This document shows, piece after piece, positions 8,989 through 19,140 of a stretch of 24,470 nt of DNA. The stretch is from NCBI GenBank assembly GCA_001970955.1, contig MPUH01001085.1, positions 1-24,470 of the forward strand, read 5' to 3'. Under the pieces are notes generated by a model that made no database searches, was not told the DNA's origin, and saw nothing but the letters and a program-made list of their open reading frames with translations. The stretch comes from Stentor coeruleus (lineage: Eukaryota; Ciliophora; Heterotrichea; Heterotrichida; Stentoridae). The stretch's first letter is position 1; each line of letters opens with the position of its first letter. Position numbers and translations under genes: made by a program.

Positions 8989-9291
8989 ATGTCAAGCCCC
9001 TATAGTTCCCAAATAACACCAGAATACAGTCGACCTGAAAGAAGAAATGCCACCAGAAGGAAGAAATTCCAAGACTCAAACTCCCCTATGAAAATCAGAC
9101 CCTTCGAAGACTTGGGAGAACTTATGCCTTTAGGCCGAGAACTAGCTTCAAGGCTAGAAGAACAAAGAAAAGCTGAAATCGAAAGGAAAATGCGCCAGGA
9201 AATACTTAAAAAAATCAAAAACATGGACCAAGAAAACTGGTTGTTTAACTGCGGTGGGGATAAATTTTTCTGGAATTATAAACTTGGATAA
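8989..9291 (+). CDS. Small charged protein of unknown function (100 aa)
   Basis: ATG at 8989, TAA stop. The N-terminal third is polar and basic (PERRNATRRKKFQDSNSP). Residues about 45-80 form a strongly charged helix, LGRELASRLEEQRKAEIERK, continuing with more Lys/Arg. The end is aromatic and compact: ENWLFNCGGDKFFWNYKLG. The coding bias and the clean short frame after a C/A-rich leader support a real gene. I do not recognise a family. Confidence 0.7.
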   Translation: MSSPYSSQITPEYSRPERRNATRRKKFQDSNSPMKIRPFEDLGELMPLGRELASRLEEQRKAEIERKMRQEILKKIKNMDQENWLFNCGGDKFFWNYKLG

Positions 9292-9603
9292 ATTGTATTT
9301 TTTGTAAGTATCATTATATAGATTTCAAGTAATAAATCTTTTTTTATATGATTTCAACTATAGTTATATATAAAAACTTTGTGTTTTTATTAAGATGATT
9401 TTATATAACAAGCTTGGTTTGCAGGAGAATATATAAATGTCTTAGAAAAATGTGAATCGTTATAATCATTACTATGAATGTTGAAAAATATCAGGTTTAA
9501 TAAGTTTATATTAAAGGATAAATTGAAGAATATTTTATTTTGAAGTTTGTAAGTAAAAAATACTTATTTGTTAGCGGCATTAAAATAGCACATAATAAAA
9601 ATT
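9292..9603. other. Spacer between two plus-strand genes
   Basis: About 310 bp of AT-rich DNA with no gene, hairpin or repeat that I can support. It holds the 3' flank of the 100-aa gene and the 5' flank of the 550-aa gene. Confidence 0.5.
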
Positions 9604-11256
9604 ATGTATAGTTATTCATTTGATGTTCCAGAAAACGTGGCATCAATATACTCAAGTTTCCATGACCAAAGTGAAGATCTTCAAGATATAACCTTAAATA
9701 CATCAGAAAGTGAAGAAGAAAGCTATCAAAGCATATCAGACAAAGTTGAACTAACAGAATCTCATTCAAAATACCTTCCTTTTAGATGTTCTACAGCTCC
9801 TCCAAGACCGCTAACTGATATTGAAGAATTCAGAAGGAGTTCAGACTTTTTGTTACTAGAACACACAGTTATTTGCGCATCACAGCTTTTTCTCCGTAGT
9901 GACCAAAAATATGATTTAGATTCAGACCAAGGTCAAAGATCATGTAAAAAACTTTTAAACCAAATAGAAAAATTGTGCGAGGTTTTTAAGGTATCCTGCA
10001 CATCTCGAAGTTATCGTAACAAATTCTCCAAAGCTTATCGGGTTTTATATAAAGAAAATAGCTTATGCTATCTTACAGAGATTTTAGACTCAGCCCAAGA
10101 AGGTTTCCCTTATTTATATGTTAATGGAGAAAAGTATGTATTTTCTGGTGAAGTACTTGAGGCTGGTAGTTCCCTTTTTCAAAGGTTTATAAAAATTCAA
10201 TATATACTCAAAGAAATTTATAACAGGGTTTGTGAAGAAACTTTTGCTGTCACGGTTGAGCAGATTAAACAGGAAATTGCAGATACTTTACTTGATTTCG
10301 ATAACCTTTGGGTTGAGTTCGAGCAGCTTTATGTTCACGAATTAATGGCTATAGAATCTGATGCGCGGCGATATATCGAACAAGCCATTTCTCAAGAGCA
10401 AGAAGTAACGCGCATTGAAAACAAATACAAAGAACTAAATAAATCACCTCTAGAATCTACAGAGCTTCATGATGCAAAGGCAAAGCTTGTAACAATTATT
10501 GGGAAAATAAACTCTGTAGCTAACATCGAAGGAAAAGGTAGAGACGATTTAACAATTGATATACTAAAAGCAGCAGAAGCTTTAATAAGAAGAATGTCAA
10601 CACCCACACGCTGTATAAGAAATCTTGCAGAAAAAATCAAACAAAGTTTTATTGGATTAAGGATGTTATTAAGAAAATATTCACAGAATATTGAAATAGT
10701 TGACCCACAGCTTAAGAATAACCCAGAGCTGGTTGAGGCCCTTGCAAGTTTTGAATCTAGCTGGGAAAGAGGTAAAATCTATTTTCTTAATAGTAAAAAG
10801 TGTAACCAGTTGATATTTTTATCAAACATCATAGAATCAACAAGTACTAAATATCAAGTTTTTAAAGAACAATTAGAATGTTCTGATAGCGAACTTTTTG
10901 TTAGTATCCCTTCACTTATTGTTATAAAAGCTCTTGAAGATCAGGACCGAGGGATATGTAAAAGCTTTTGTTCTCCAATTTTCGATGAAACTGAGAAAGT
11001 TGGTGGTGTATGGAAAAGACTTAAACGTAGTTATAAATACGGCAAATTAGCTGCATCTTCTTTTACTGAATATACTGAAATACTAACATCAATTGTTTTA
11101 GGGGAACCTTATGATCAGAATTTCCGCAATCAAATATTAAGCCCAAGTTTTGATAATCTTGATAGCACTGTGAGCAAAATAAAATACTTAGCTATAGAAC
11201 TTCATCGACACAAACCAACAGATTGGAATCGTTTTTTAGATATAATTTTATGCTAG
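9604..11256 (+). CDS. Helical protein of unknown function (550 aa)
   Basis: ATG at 9604, TAG stop; an in-frame TAG about 18 bp upstream supports this start. The first 60 residues are acidic and Ser-rich (TLNTSESEEESYQSISDK). The remainder is predicted mostly alpha-helical, with a charged coiled-coil-like part around residues 245-285 (AISQEQEVTRIENKYKELNK). There is no signal peptide, membrane segment or catalytic motif that I can see. It is probably cytosolic. The next gene starts 80 bp downstream on the same strand. I do not recognise the family; it may be a ciliate-restricted protein. Confidence 0.85.
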   Translation: MYSYSFDVPENVASIYSSFHDQSEDLQDITLNTSESEEESYQSISDKVELTESHSKYLPFRCSTAPPRPLTDIEEFRRSSDFLLLEHTVICASQLFLRSDQKYDLDSDQGQRSCKKLLNQIEKLCEVFKVSCTSRSYRNKFSKAYRVLYKENSLCYLTEILDSAQEGFPYLYVNGEKYVFSGEVLEAGSSLFQRFIKIQYILKEIYNRVCEETFAVTVEQIKQEIADTLLDFDNLWVEFEQLYVHELMAIESDARRYIEQAISQEQEVTRIENKYKELNKSPLESTELHDAKAKLVTIIGKINSVANIEGKGRDDLTIDILKAAEALIRRMSTPTRCIRNLAEKIKQSFIGLRMLLRKYSQNIEIVDPQLKNNPELVEALASFESSWERGKIYFLNSKKCNQLIFLSNIIESTSTKYQVFKEQLECSDSELFVSIPSLIVIKALEDQDRGICKSFCSPIFDETEKVGGVWKRLKRSYKYGKLAASSFTEYTEILTSIVLGEPYDQNFRNQILSPSFDNLDSTVSKIKYLAIELHRHKPTDWNRFLDIILC

Positions 11257-11336
11257 ATTAACATGTCTGTTATATTAAATATTAAATTATTAGGCTTTTT
11301 ATTTAGATAAAGATACTTAAGATATGATATAAATAT

Positions 11337-11576
11337 ATGAGTACCTTATATGAAGAACAAGAGATGGATTCCACTTTAGATGGATTTTGGTATACTTTTG
11401 AAAATACTTTGTCTTTTAGTAGTGATGATAGTGAAGATTATGAGGATTATGAAGATGAGAATAGTGAGAATGTTAGTGAAGAGGTTGATGAAGGTACTGC
11501 TAATACTGTGAATCAAACATCGAGATTGTGGAAAAGAGGTACTTTGTGGGTACATGATTCAAGTTTAATTCAATAA
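11337..11576 (+). CDS. Small acidic protein of unknown function (79 aa)
   Basis: ATG at 11337, TAA stop. The middle is a run of Asp, Glu, Ser and Tyr (SSDDSEDYEDYEDENSENVS), followed by a basic aromatic end containing RLWKRGTLWVHDSS. The reading frame is short, but the ATG lies 80 bp after the previous stop and the composition is unlike the surrounding spacer, so I accept it. No family is recognised. Confidence 0.6.
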   Translation: MSTLYEEQEMDSTLDGFWYTFENTLSFSSDDSEDYEDYEDENSENVSEEVDEGTANTVNQTSRLWKRGTLWVHDSSLIQ

Positions 11577-12269
11577 TGTATAGTTGTATATTAGATTTTT
11601 AGATTAGGGTATCATTTTTTTTTAGTTTTTGAGGATTGAAGGTATTTTGGATGATAAGGGATTTGATGAGTGCTTCGTTGGTTTAAGGAATGAAGTTGGA
11701 TTTCGCTTGTAGGAATGATATTTAAAGATTTATAATTCGGGATTATGAGATTTTTTAATAGGGTTTTAAAGTTTTTAGATATAGAAAGAGTTTGGAATAT
11801 TGAACTTAATACTGTTTATGTTAATTAAAGATTGACTAGTGAGATATATATAAAGTTAGGTAGTATCATCGTTTAGTTAACTTTTTATTTATATTATGCA
11901 AAATATACACTTTGAATAATTATTATATTTCATATTATTTTAGTAAAACTATAAGGTGGCATTTTTATATAAAAAGTTCAAATTTAGATTAAGAAAATAT
12001 TTCAAAGTTGAATATAAAAAGACACAATAATACTAAAATTAAAATTTCAGCAGTAAAATGTGTATACTTTTATTAAAAGAATTTTTTTCTTAACTTATCT
12101 TAATAAATTTGATTAATATTCAAATTTTCCTTGCTATACATTAATATTCAAAGACTATTCTTATTGTAAATTGAATAACCAAACTGATAAATAAGTACAT
12201 TAAATGAAAATTGTAGTCTTATATCATTAATAAAATTTTATAATATATAATAAATTCTTGATTAATCAT
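11577..12269. other. Convergent spacer between the 79-aa gene and the CK1-like gene
   Basis: No gene seen. About 11577-11830 is T/G-rich on the plus strand (11641-11700 has 21 G and 2 C), which is the 3' flank of the plus-strand gene. The rest is AT-rich and slightly C-biased towards the kinase stop. Confidence 0.5.
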
Positions 12270-13301
12270 TTAATTAGATTTTCTAGACACAACGATTTTC
12301 TGTCTAAATTCTTCTGAAAATTCTGGAGCTGTAGCTTTAATTGTAGAATTGTTTAGAGTCATTAAGTTGCAGCTTTTAAAACCATTCTTTATTCTTAAAG
12401 TAGTTTTCTTATTCAAATGTTTTTTATTTCTTTTCTTTCTTATCTTATACGTATCAGTTTTATCAAGTTCAAATAATATTTTGCATTTCTTCAACTTGTT
12501 TAAAATCCAATCATAATCAGGTTTCTGATAAAAACTTAGTCCTTGCGCATAAGCTAAGCAATCTACAAGCTCACAAGGGACCATTTTATTTAATTGGTTT
12601 GCATTCATAGACATTCTACAGTTAACGATATCTTTAACAGTAACTGAGCTTTTAATCCAAGGGAGTCCTCTTTTGATGATAAAAAACAATACCAAAAGTA
12701 ATGAAATTATATCATCACGACGACTTGCTTGGATACCGCTAATGATATTATTTGAACAAAATACTAAATTACCTTTAAAAGCACTTTCTGTAATCTGTGG
12801 TATATGATGTTTTGTTTTCTTATCAATGTAGCTCCTAGCCATACCAAAATCAATTAAATGGTAATTTTTTTTCTTTTTTGATCCTAAAAGAATGTTGCAA
12901 GGTTTGATATCTTGATGAATGAATCCGAATTTATGTAAAGAATCAAGTGCTTGAATCATTTGATAGCCAATTTCACATATTTCAGAAGTTGCGAATATTT
13001 TTTTTTTGAGTGCTGAAGTTAGTGTGTCACCAAGTAATTCCATAGCTATTCCTAATTGTCCTTTGAACTCTCCTTTCCATATTAACTTAGGAAATCCTTG
13101 CTTGCCTGATAGAACAGAAAACACTTGAGTTTCCATTTGATAGCAGTTTTTGTAATTTTTATCACTTAGCTTCAAGGCAACATCTTGATTCTTAAGGTTA
13201 TCCCATGCTTTGTGGACAACACCGAAACTTCCTTTTCCAAGTTCTTTGTCAATATTAAATCTATTGATGATCATTATTAACCAATTAGATAAAATTTTCA
13301 T
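12270..13301 (-). CDS. Casein kinase 1-like protein kinase with HQD catalytic loop
   Basis: The product is 343 aa from the first in-frame ATG at 13301; the ATG at 13274 (334 aa, MIINRFNIDKELGKG) is an equally good start. The frame extends upstream only to a TTG, then to a stop. Kinase motifs, numbered from 13301, are the glycine loop GKGSFGVV (22-29), Lys44 in VALK, Glu57, the catalytic loop HQDIKPCN (129-136), DFG (151-153) and the CK1-type SRRDD (193-197). CK1 kinases phosphorylate Ser/Thr; the target is unknown. The usual HRD is HQD here, but catalytic Asp131 and metal-binding Asn136 are kept. The tail (about 285-343) is Lys/Arg-rich. It is likely active, though untested. Confidence 0.92.
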   Translation of the reverse strand: MKILSNWLIMIINRFNIDKELGKGSFGVVHKAWDNLKNQDVALKLSDKNYKNCYQMETQVFSVLSGKQGFPKLIWKGEFKGQLGIAMELLGDTLTSALKKKIFATSEICEIGYQMIQALDSLHKFGFIHQDIKPCNILLGSKKKKNYHLIDFGMARSYIDKKTKHHIPQITESAFKGNLVFCSNNIISGIQASRRDDIISLLLVLFFIIKRGLPWIKSSVTVKDIVNCRMSMNANQLNKMVPCELVDCLAYAQGLSFYQKPDYDWILNKLKKCKILFELDKTDTYKIRKKRNKKHLNKKTTLRIKNGFKSCNLMTLNNSTIKATAPEFSEEFRQKIVVSRKSN

Positions 13302-14168
13302 ATTTTTGCATGTAAAATTCAAGACTATACAAAATATTTATTTTCGTTAAGGCTTAGGTTTTTAAAGAAAATATGCTATCTTTGAAAAGAAAAATACTTA
13401 AATGCTATTTATTTATCCATTTTATTAAGATTTAAAGCATATTCATGATAAAACTATTTCCTGTTGCCTTCAACTATGATTATCCACATTTTTTTCAAAG
13501 GAGTTGATTCTTTTTATATTTTTTGCTGTAATGAGTTCTCAAAAAAAAATATATATTTTATTAAGCATAGTTATTAAAAACTTGCTGCTTTTTGAATGAA
13601 GAGCAAATAAATATTTGCTTCGATTATTACATTTGTAATTTTTCTGTAGTTTAAGCATATTAAATTAGTCTGAATATTAAATTTCAAAAAACTATATAGA
13701 ATAAGTTGTTTACTATAAATAGTATATTTTGAATAAAAGATAAATAAAAACTAATGAATATCACATATGATTACTATTAGTAAATTCATCATTATTAAAG
13801 GATTAAAAAAAAATAAGAAATTCTTATTTCGCACACTTTTAATCTTGAAGCATATTCAATGCTAAATTGAAAATATTAAACATAAAAAGTTTCATTAATA
13901 AATCAGTGAAACTAATATTTTCTTGAATAATTTAGTGATAATTAGCATATATATATATTAGAAAATAATATTGAAAGTGTTGAAAATAGCTTTAGAATCA
14001 TAACAGTAATTGAGATAAGAAATTCAAGTGAAGAAGCTTTTTTTACTGCCTCATACTATTTATGAGACACTAGAAAGGATTATTATTAATAATAAAATTC
14101 AAGTTTATTTTAATTTCAAATAGATACGAATTTTATTTATGTATTTAATAGAAAATATTTATTAAAAT
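13302..14168. other. Spacer upstream of the kinase and downstream of the first receptor
   Basis: AT-rich, with no gene recognised. A small perfect hairpin (CTCATA, 5-nt loop, TATGAG) lies at 14050-14066, about 100 bp beyond the receptor stop. It is too short to call a terminator. Confidence 0.5.
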
Positions 14169-17100
14169 TTAATACTCTGATTCAGGTATCTCATCTGTTT
14201 TGTATTTTTCTTCTGTCATATTATTCAAACTTCTATGATATTTAGCATAGTCCTCATATTTTTTGAAAAACTGGAATAAAAACAATTTAGAAATTTCCAA
14301 ACCTTTTTCACTAATAAGAAATTGTGGAAACTTATAAAAAATCGCTGTTCCACAAATCAACACAAAAATTAGGCCTATAATTTCGACAATAATCCATATA
14401 TCAAGTGATGAACCATTTCTAAATGAAGTTGCTACAACCAAAGCCCATAAAGCTGCTGTTAACGATATGCATTGAGAAATTGTAGCTCTTGTATAATTAT
14501 AAGGTCTATATAAAATAGTGAAAATAAGTAATCCAAAAGTTATTAAACTACAAGCGATTCCATGATATAATTGATCATAAAATTTAAGGGTTTTATTGAG
14601 AATAGCGAATGATATTTGACAAAGACTGAGTAGTATAAGATATTTGGATTTTGTTTGAATATGCAATGATATTTTGGTTTGCTCCCAAAGAGGTCTATTA
14701 TAAACAGTTAATGGGATAAAAACTAAAAGAATGATGCTTGTTATTGAAGCGATTGCTTTGTGATTATGATTATAGCACATTACAGTACAGTCTTGCTTAA
14801 GAAATGAGTCAGTTATTTCGTCGCTAATTCCTTCAATGCAAACAAAAATATTCATAAGCATTGAGACTATAGGCAAAAATCCTAAATGCCCAAAAGATGG
14901 AATTATTATCTTGTAAATATCCATTAATTCTCTTGTTATGCTAAATCTCTCTAAAGAAACATCTAGTCTAAGCATAAGCAAAATGCAACCAAAAATCCAG
15001 TAAATTGTAAACCCGAAAACAGAATAAAACAAGTGCCAGAATCTTTCAAATTCAATATAAAAATATAAGTTAAAATCAAGTGAAAAAAATACTTGAAAAT
15101 TCTTGATAAATTTTTTATAAGCGAGCTGGTCAGGGCCCATCGCTATAATCTGGAAAAACTGCAAAGGGAAATAAAGAAAGAACATGTAATCATCAAAGGA
15201 TATATATTTTTTAGAACTAATAAGATTGATTTCATTTTTGGTTTTAAATAAGGTAAAAACACAGGATACTAAGCAAATAACGAATAACAAACTTGATATT
15301 ACGCAAAGGACCATTATACCTTTAGATGATGAATGAACTTCATAACTATCAAATGGACAAGGAGAGTAAGGAATGTAGTTTGGAGGAGGTGAACCTGTTG
15401 GCCAAACATAAGGATTTATTATAGTAATAAGTTGAGATGAAAAACGATCTAAATAACTGATGTCTATAGATTCGAAAGTTTGAATTGTTAAATTATAATA
15501 GATTTGTTGTATTAAAAATTGAGATGAAGCACGAGAGTTTCCATCAATACTAAAATATACATTTCCGAGGCACCCTGTAAATTTGTTTTTTCTAATCGCA
15601 CTCATAAGTTTATTATAATCTTCATAATCATCTCCTGTAGACAACAAGTAAATAATAGCTTCTTTCACAACACTTACTGTATCAAAAGTCATGCACATAT
15701 AAGTTATCTCACTATACATCTCTAATAATTCCTTTTGTATTTCTTTTCCATAATCCCCAACATATTCTCTATACGATAGAATCAAAGATCCCTCAACAAT
15801 TTCCTTTCTTTTACTAGCATAAGGTTCCTCAATACCATCTAATATATGCAAAGCCCCGGAATCAGTAACATATATAAAACCCCCTTTTCTAAAGCCTGCA
15901 TCATAAAAAGCTTCAATAACCATTCCCAAATCATAAGCTAAAAAAAAAACAACAGTACATCTTGTATCTTTTAAATATTTAAAAAGTTCATAATATTTTT
16001 CAAAATCCAATCTTGTATAATTATAAGGTATAAACATATGGTCATCATCATTAATAATTCTCATTCCTGATGATTTTATTAAATATTTAATAAATTTACT
16101 ATCAGATCTTTGTTGTTCAGTTTCATTAGGTACTAAAAATAATAAATCAGTATATCCTAAATTTTTCAATGCCATAAATCTTGAAGTATAATATATATCA
16201 GCTTTTGTTTCAAGTTTAACTAGTTCTGGATATTTTTCTTTATTATCTAAAATTAAACTACCACCTATTGGCGATACTTGCGGTATAACTTTAGAAAGTT
16301 CTCTTAAAGTTAGGAGGTTACCTTTGATAGCATCAGCAAAAAATGATGTAAGCATTGCAATACCTAGATTATCTATCAATGGCTCAAAGCAACTTTTGTA
16401 CCAATATGGGTCATACCAAGAAATTCCACAGTCAGTAGGAAAAAGTTCTATATAAAAATTGGGGATTTCATTTTTTGCATTGCTTCTAAGAGCTGCATAG
16501 TTAGCACCTTCATATACAAATGATAATATAGGGAATTGAAATGCATGATAAGGTTCATTAGTTCCATTTGCTATAGAAAATACAAGTTTAGTTTTCATTG
16601 ATGTTATATGAGTTATATTACCTGGGAAATATATTGTTTCTGTTATATTTGTTATAAAATCATTATTTTCTATAGTTTCATTAGTAGAATTTTGATATAT
16701 TAGACCTATTGGTATTTCTATATTGTTTTGGATATTGATTATTGAGTAAAGTATGTTGCTTTGATATATTTTTGATAAAGCTTGAATAAAATTATTTTTA
16801 TTTACTGAACTTCCTAATTCGATTTCGATATATTCTTGAGCTTTTGAAAGTCGATTTATTAAGGCAAAATAATCGAATTCGTATTGATTTTTTGCTTTTT
16901 CAGACATATACTCTTCAATTTTAAAAGTTCCGCTTGTATGATTTTGAGAAAAGCTCCGAGACGAATATATGATAATTGTTCCTGGGGTTATGTATTTTTT
17001 AGATTCCATAGCCTTCTCAATAGTTTTTAACGCATCTGTACTGTCTATTATTACAAGAGCTTTGATTCCTTTAGATTTAATCATTTTACCTATTATGTTG

Positions 17101-17609
17101 TCTGCAATCACTTGTTGTACTCCTTCTGGATAAGTTATATGCGAATGAATCTTTTCTTGCATTATATCAATAAGATAATCTGCAACACTTAAATCTTCGT
17201 GTACAGTTGAAGATAATAAAACGTATTCTTCAACAGCTAGAAATGTAATTAAAGATGAAAGGCTTTGGGCTTCACATTTTTTAGTGTTATGCAGCGGATA
17301 TCTGGCCATGAATTTAGTGGATTCTGTAGAGAGAGTAAAATAGGCTACCTCAAAAGTTTCAGAAAGAGAATTTATAAGACCTAAATAGCTTTTTGTCCAT
17401 GTCACATCTACTATGAATATGCATGCATGCAATTCAAAACTTGAAAAAATTTCATTGACAGATACTGATGAGACATCAATGATTGAACTAGCATTAGAAA
17501 ACAAAGTTTTTATTTGATTAGGAGTTTTATTGCTAATGAATATAGCTCCATCCTCAATTCCAAATCCAAATACGCAATATAGCTGTATTAAAAAAGCTAA
17601 ACCACTCAT
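14169..17609 (-). CDS. Large membrane receptor with ANF-receptor-like ectodomain, paralogue A
   Basis: The product is 1146 aa. I place the start at the ATG at 17609; the two codons before it begin with TTG. Residues about 1-18 (MSGLAFLIQLYCVFGFGI) look like a signal peptide. The ectodomain of about 740 residues has a first Rossmann-like half (about 20-340) and a fuller periplasmic-binding/ANF-receptor-like domain (about 360-710), with several N-glycosylation sequons (NIT, NYT). A Pro-rich neck containing VWPTGSPPP and YSPCP precedes about nine hydrophobic segments (about 765-788, 810-827, 858-882, 902-925, 953-971, 991-1006, 1018-1037, 1044-1063 and 1071-1093). A short tail follows. It probably senses an extracellular ligand. 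I do not see clear class C GPCR 7TM signatures, so the signalling type is open. It is the tandem paralogue of the gene at 19141. Confidence 0.88.
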   Translation of the reverse strand: MSGLAFLIQLYCVFGFGIEDGAIFISNKTPNQIKTLFSNASSIIDVSSVSVNEIFSSFELHACIFIVDVTWTKSYLGLINSLSETFEVAYFTLSTESTKFMARYPLHNTKKCEAQSLSSLITFLAVEEYVLLSSTVHEDLSVADYLIDIMQEKIHSHITYPEGVQQVIADNIIGKMIKSKGIKALVIIDSTDALKTIEKAMESKKYITPGTIIIYSSRSFSQNHTSGTFKIEEYMSEKAKNQYEFDYFALINRLSKAQEYIEIELGSSVNKNNFIQALSKIYQSNILYSIINIQNNIEIPIGLIYQNSTNETIENNDFITNITETIYFPGNITHITSMKTKLVFSIANGTNEPYHAFQFPILSFVYEGANYAALRSNAKNEIPNFYIELFPTDCGISWYDPYWYKSCFEPLIDNLGIAMLTSFFADAIKGNLLTLRELSKVIPQVSPIGGSLILDNKEKYPELVKLETKADIYYTSRFMALKNLGYTDLLFLVPNETEQQRSDSKFIKYLIKSSGMRIINDDDHMFIPYNYTRLDFEKYYELFKYLKDTRCTVVFFLAYDLGMVIEAFYDAGFRKGGFIYVTDSGALHILDGIEEPYASKRKEIVEGSLILSYREYVGDYGKEIQKELLEMYSEITYMCMTFDTVSVVKEAIIYLLSTGDDYEDYNKLMSAIRKNKFTGCLGNVYFSIDGNSRASSQFLIQQIYYNLTIQTFESIDISYLDRFSSQLITIINPYVWPTGSPPPNYIPYSPCPFDSYEVHSSSKGIMVLCVISSLLFVICLVSCVFTLFKTKNEINLISSKKYISFDDYMFFLYFPLQFFQIIAMGPDQLAYKKFIKNFQVFFSLDFNLYFYIEFERFWHLFYSVFGFTIYWIFGCILLMLRLDVSLERFSITRELMDIYKIIIPSFGHLGFLPIVSMLMNIFVCIEGISDEITDSFLKQDCTVMCYNHNHKAIASITSIILLVFIPLTVYNRPLWEQTKISLHIQTKSKYLILLSLCQISFAILNKTLKFYDQLYHGIACSLITFGLLIFTILYRPYNYTRATISQCISLTAALWALVVATSFRNGSSLDIWIIVEIIGLIFVLICGTAIFYKFPQFLISEKGLEISKLFLFQFFKKYEDYAKYHRSLNNMTEEKYKTDEIPESEY

Positions 17610-19140
17610 ATTCAAATTATATTAACCCATATCCTTATTTCTAAATAGATTAGATATTTAAGTTAATAGAAATTGAAAATTTGATGTTTAATCCTCTTAA
17701 TTAGTTTAAGAAAAGCTTGGTTTGTGACATATGGTACAAATTTGCTGAAAATGCTTTCAAGTTTTTTGGTTAAAAGACTTTATTCATTAAAATAAAGTTC
17801 CCAAACAAGGTACCAAGTTAAAATAAGAAAATAGATTTGAAATAAGGAATCAAACTTGAAATATCTTTTTTCATATTTATACAACTTACCTATATAACTT
17901 TATATAATAATATTTCCAAACTATTTATATATAAATTTTAAGAATAATGCATCCAATCTAAAATAAACAAGGTTAATGCAAAAAATCCTCTAGATATAGG
18001 CAAGTACTCAACTTAAAGGCTTGAATCATAAATCTTAAAGAGCATCTTATTACTTATGGAGTTATTCTATAATCTTCTAATATTGATTCTCTCTTTATGT
18101 AATAAAACTTCTTTGACAATTTTTCGTCATTTTTGATATGCTTTTTTTTTGGTTTTTGTTCTAAGCCAGTTTATTTTAACAAAAACCAAAAATATCTCAT
18201 TTAAATCGCACTATTATTTGTATTGAAAAGTACTTTATAGTTTTAAATGTAAAACTTTACGTAGTAATGAATTGCATAGCCTTTAGCATCCTGATATTTC
18301 TATATAATTTCTGAAAAATTTTTCGTATACCTCAGAAAAGCATTATGTAATTATTTTGAGAATTGTTATAGTTAAATTTATGGTTTACAAGTATTTTTGA
18401 ACTTGATATTGAGATATTTGAAATTCATAGTGAGTAATCTAAGTTTTTCAAGCATTTTTTAGTATAAAATTCTATTCATAATTTCTTAAGGTCTTTTAAA
18501 ATATCATAAATTATACTTATTTTTATCATTCTGATATGATTTTACTAAGGATATAGGATGTTTAAAGCAATTTGGAATTCATTTCATGCAACATATGTTA
18601 AAGAAATTTATAGAGTATATAATAATTTTCAGGCTAGACTTATTATTTATGATTTTATCATTAAGACAAGCTTATGAGTTAAAAGAAAGAAAAAAATCAA
18701 AATTAAGATAAACTTATGCTGAAGTTCCTGATATATATGCTTTATGAATTCTATAAGGTAAAGGGCAAAAGAAATAAGAAATGAAAAATGCATTATACTA
18801 TAAATTATTGATTAAGCATCTGATTTTAATTTAATATAGCTTTTCTGAGTGGAATTGTATATTATTATAAGTCTCATTTGATTTATATACACAGTTTTTG
18901 ATATAAAATCCTATTTTTCGCATTTGATATTATGCTTATTATTATAAATTTTATTTATAAGGTTGAATTTAACCTTTTACACTAATTTTTAAGATTTTCA
19001 TGCTGAAAACTATATGAAATTTAATATGATAGCTGATACTCAATCTTAAATATCTTATTATCAAAACTATTAAGCCTATTATTTCTTTATAGAATAAATA
19101 TTAATATGCACACAACAATAATAAAACTATTCAATCTAAT
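17610..19140. other. 1.5-kb spacer between the receptor paralogues
   Basis: AT-rich and non-coding as far as I can see; the longest open stretch (about 39 codons from 18558) is not convincing. It contains a perfect 15-bp inverted repeat at 18146-18192. This is much longer than the roughly 75-100-bp gaps in the exchanger-HDAC cluster. Confidence 0.55.
18146..18192. repeat. Perfect 15-bp inverted repeat with 17-nt loop
   Basis: The left arm TTTTTGGTTTTTGTT (18146-18160) is the exact reverse complement of the right arm AACAAAAACCAAAAA (18178-18192). The arms carry G/C pairs, so this is more than an A/T run pairing with itself. It could form a hairpin in RNA or mark a former element end. No function can be assigned. 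Confidence 0.7.

Noticed and set aside
9000..9224. Minus-strand frame opposite the 100-aa gene
   Set aside because: No ATG context or features, and the composition fits an antisense shadow.
14050..14066. Small hairpin as a terminator
   Set aside because: Only a 6-bp AT-rich stem, and stem-loop terminators are not expected for these eukaryotic genes.
14169..17609. Naming the receptors class C GPCRs
   Set aside because: The ectodomain fits, but I count about nine hydrophobic segments and see no clear 7TM class C motif.
17610..17615. TTG-initiated starts for the receptors and the kinase
   Set aside because: ATG codons lie a few codons downstream in all three genes and are the normal eukaryotic starts.
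18558..18677. Open frame of about 39 codons in the receptor spacer
   Set aside because: Short, ends in TGA, no conserved feature, and the only GT...AG candidate inside is 18 nt, not 15.
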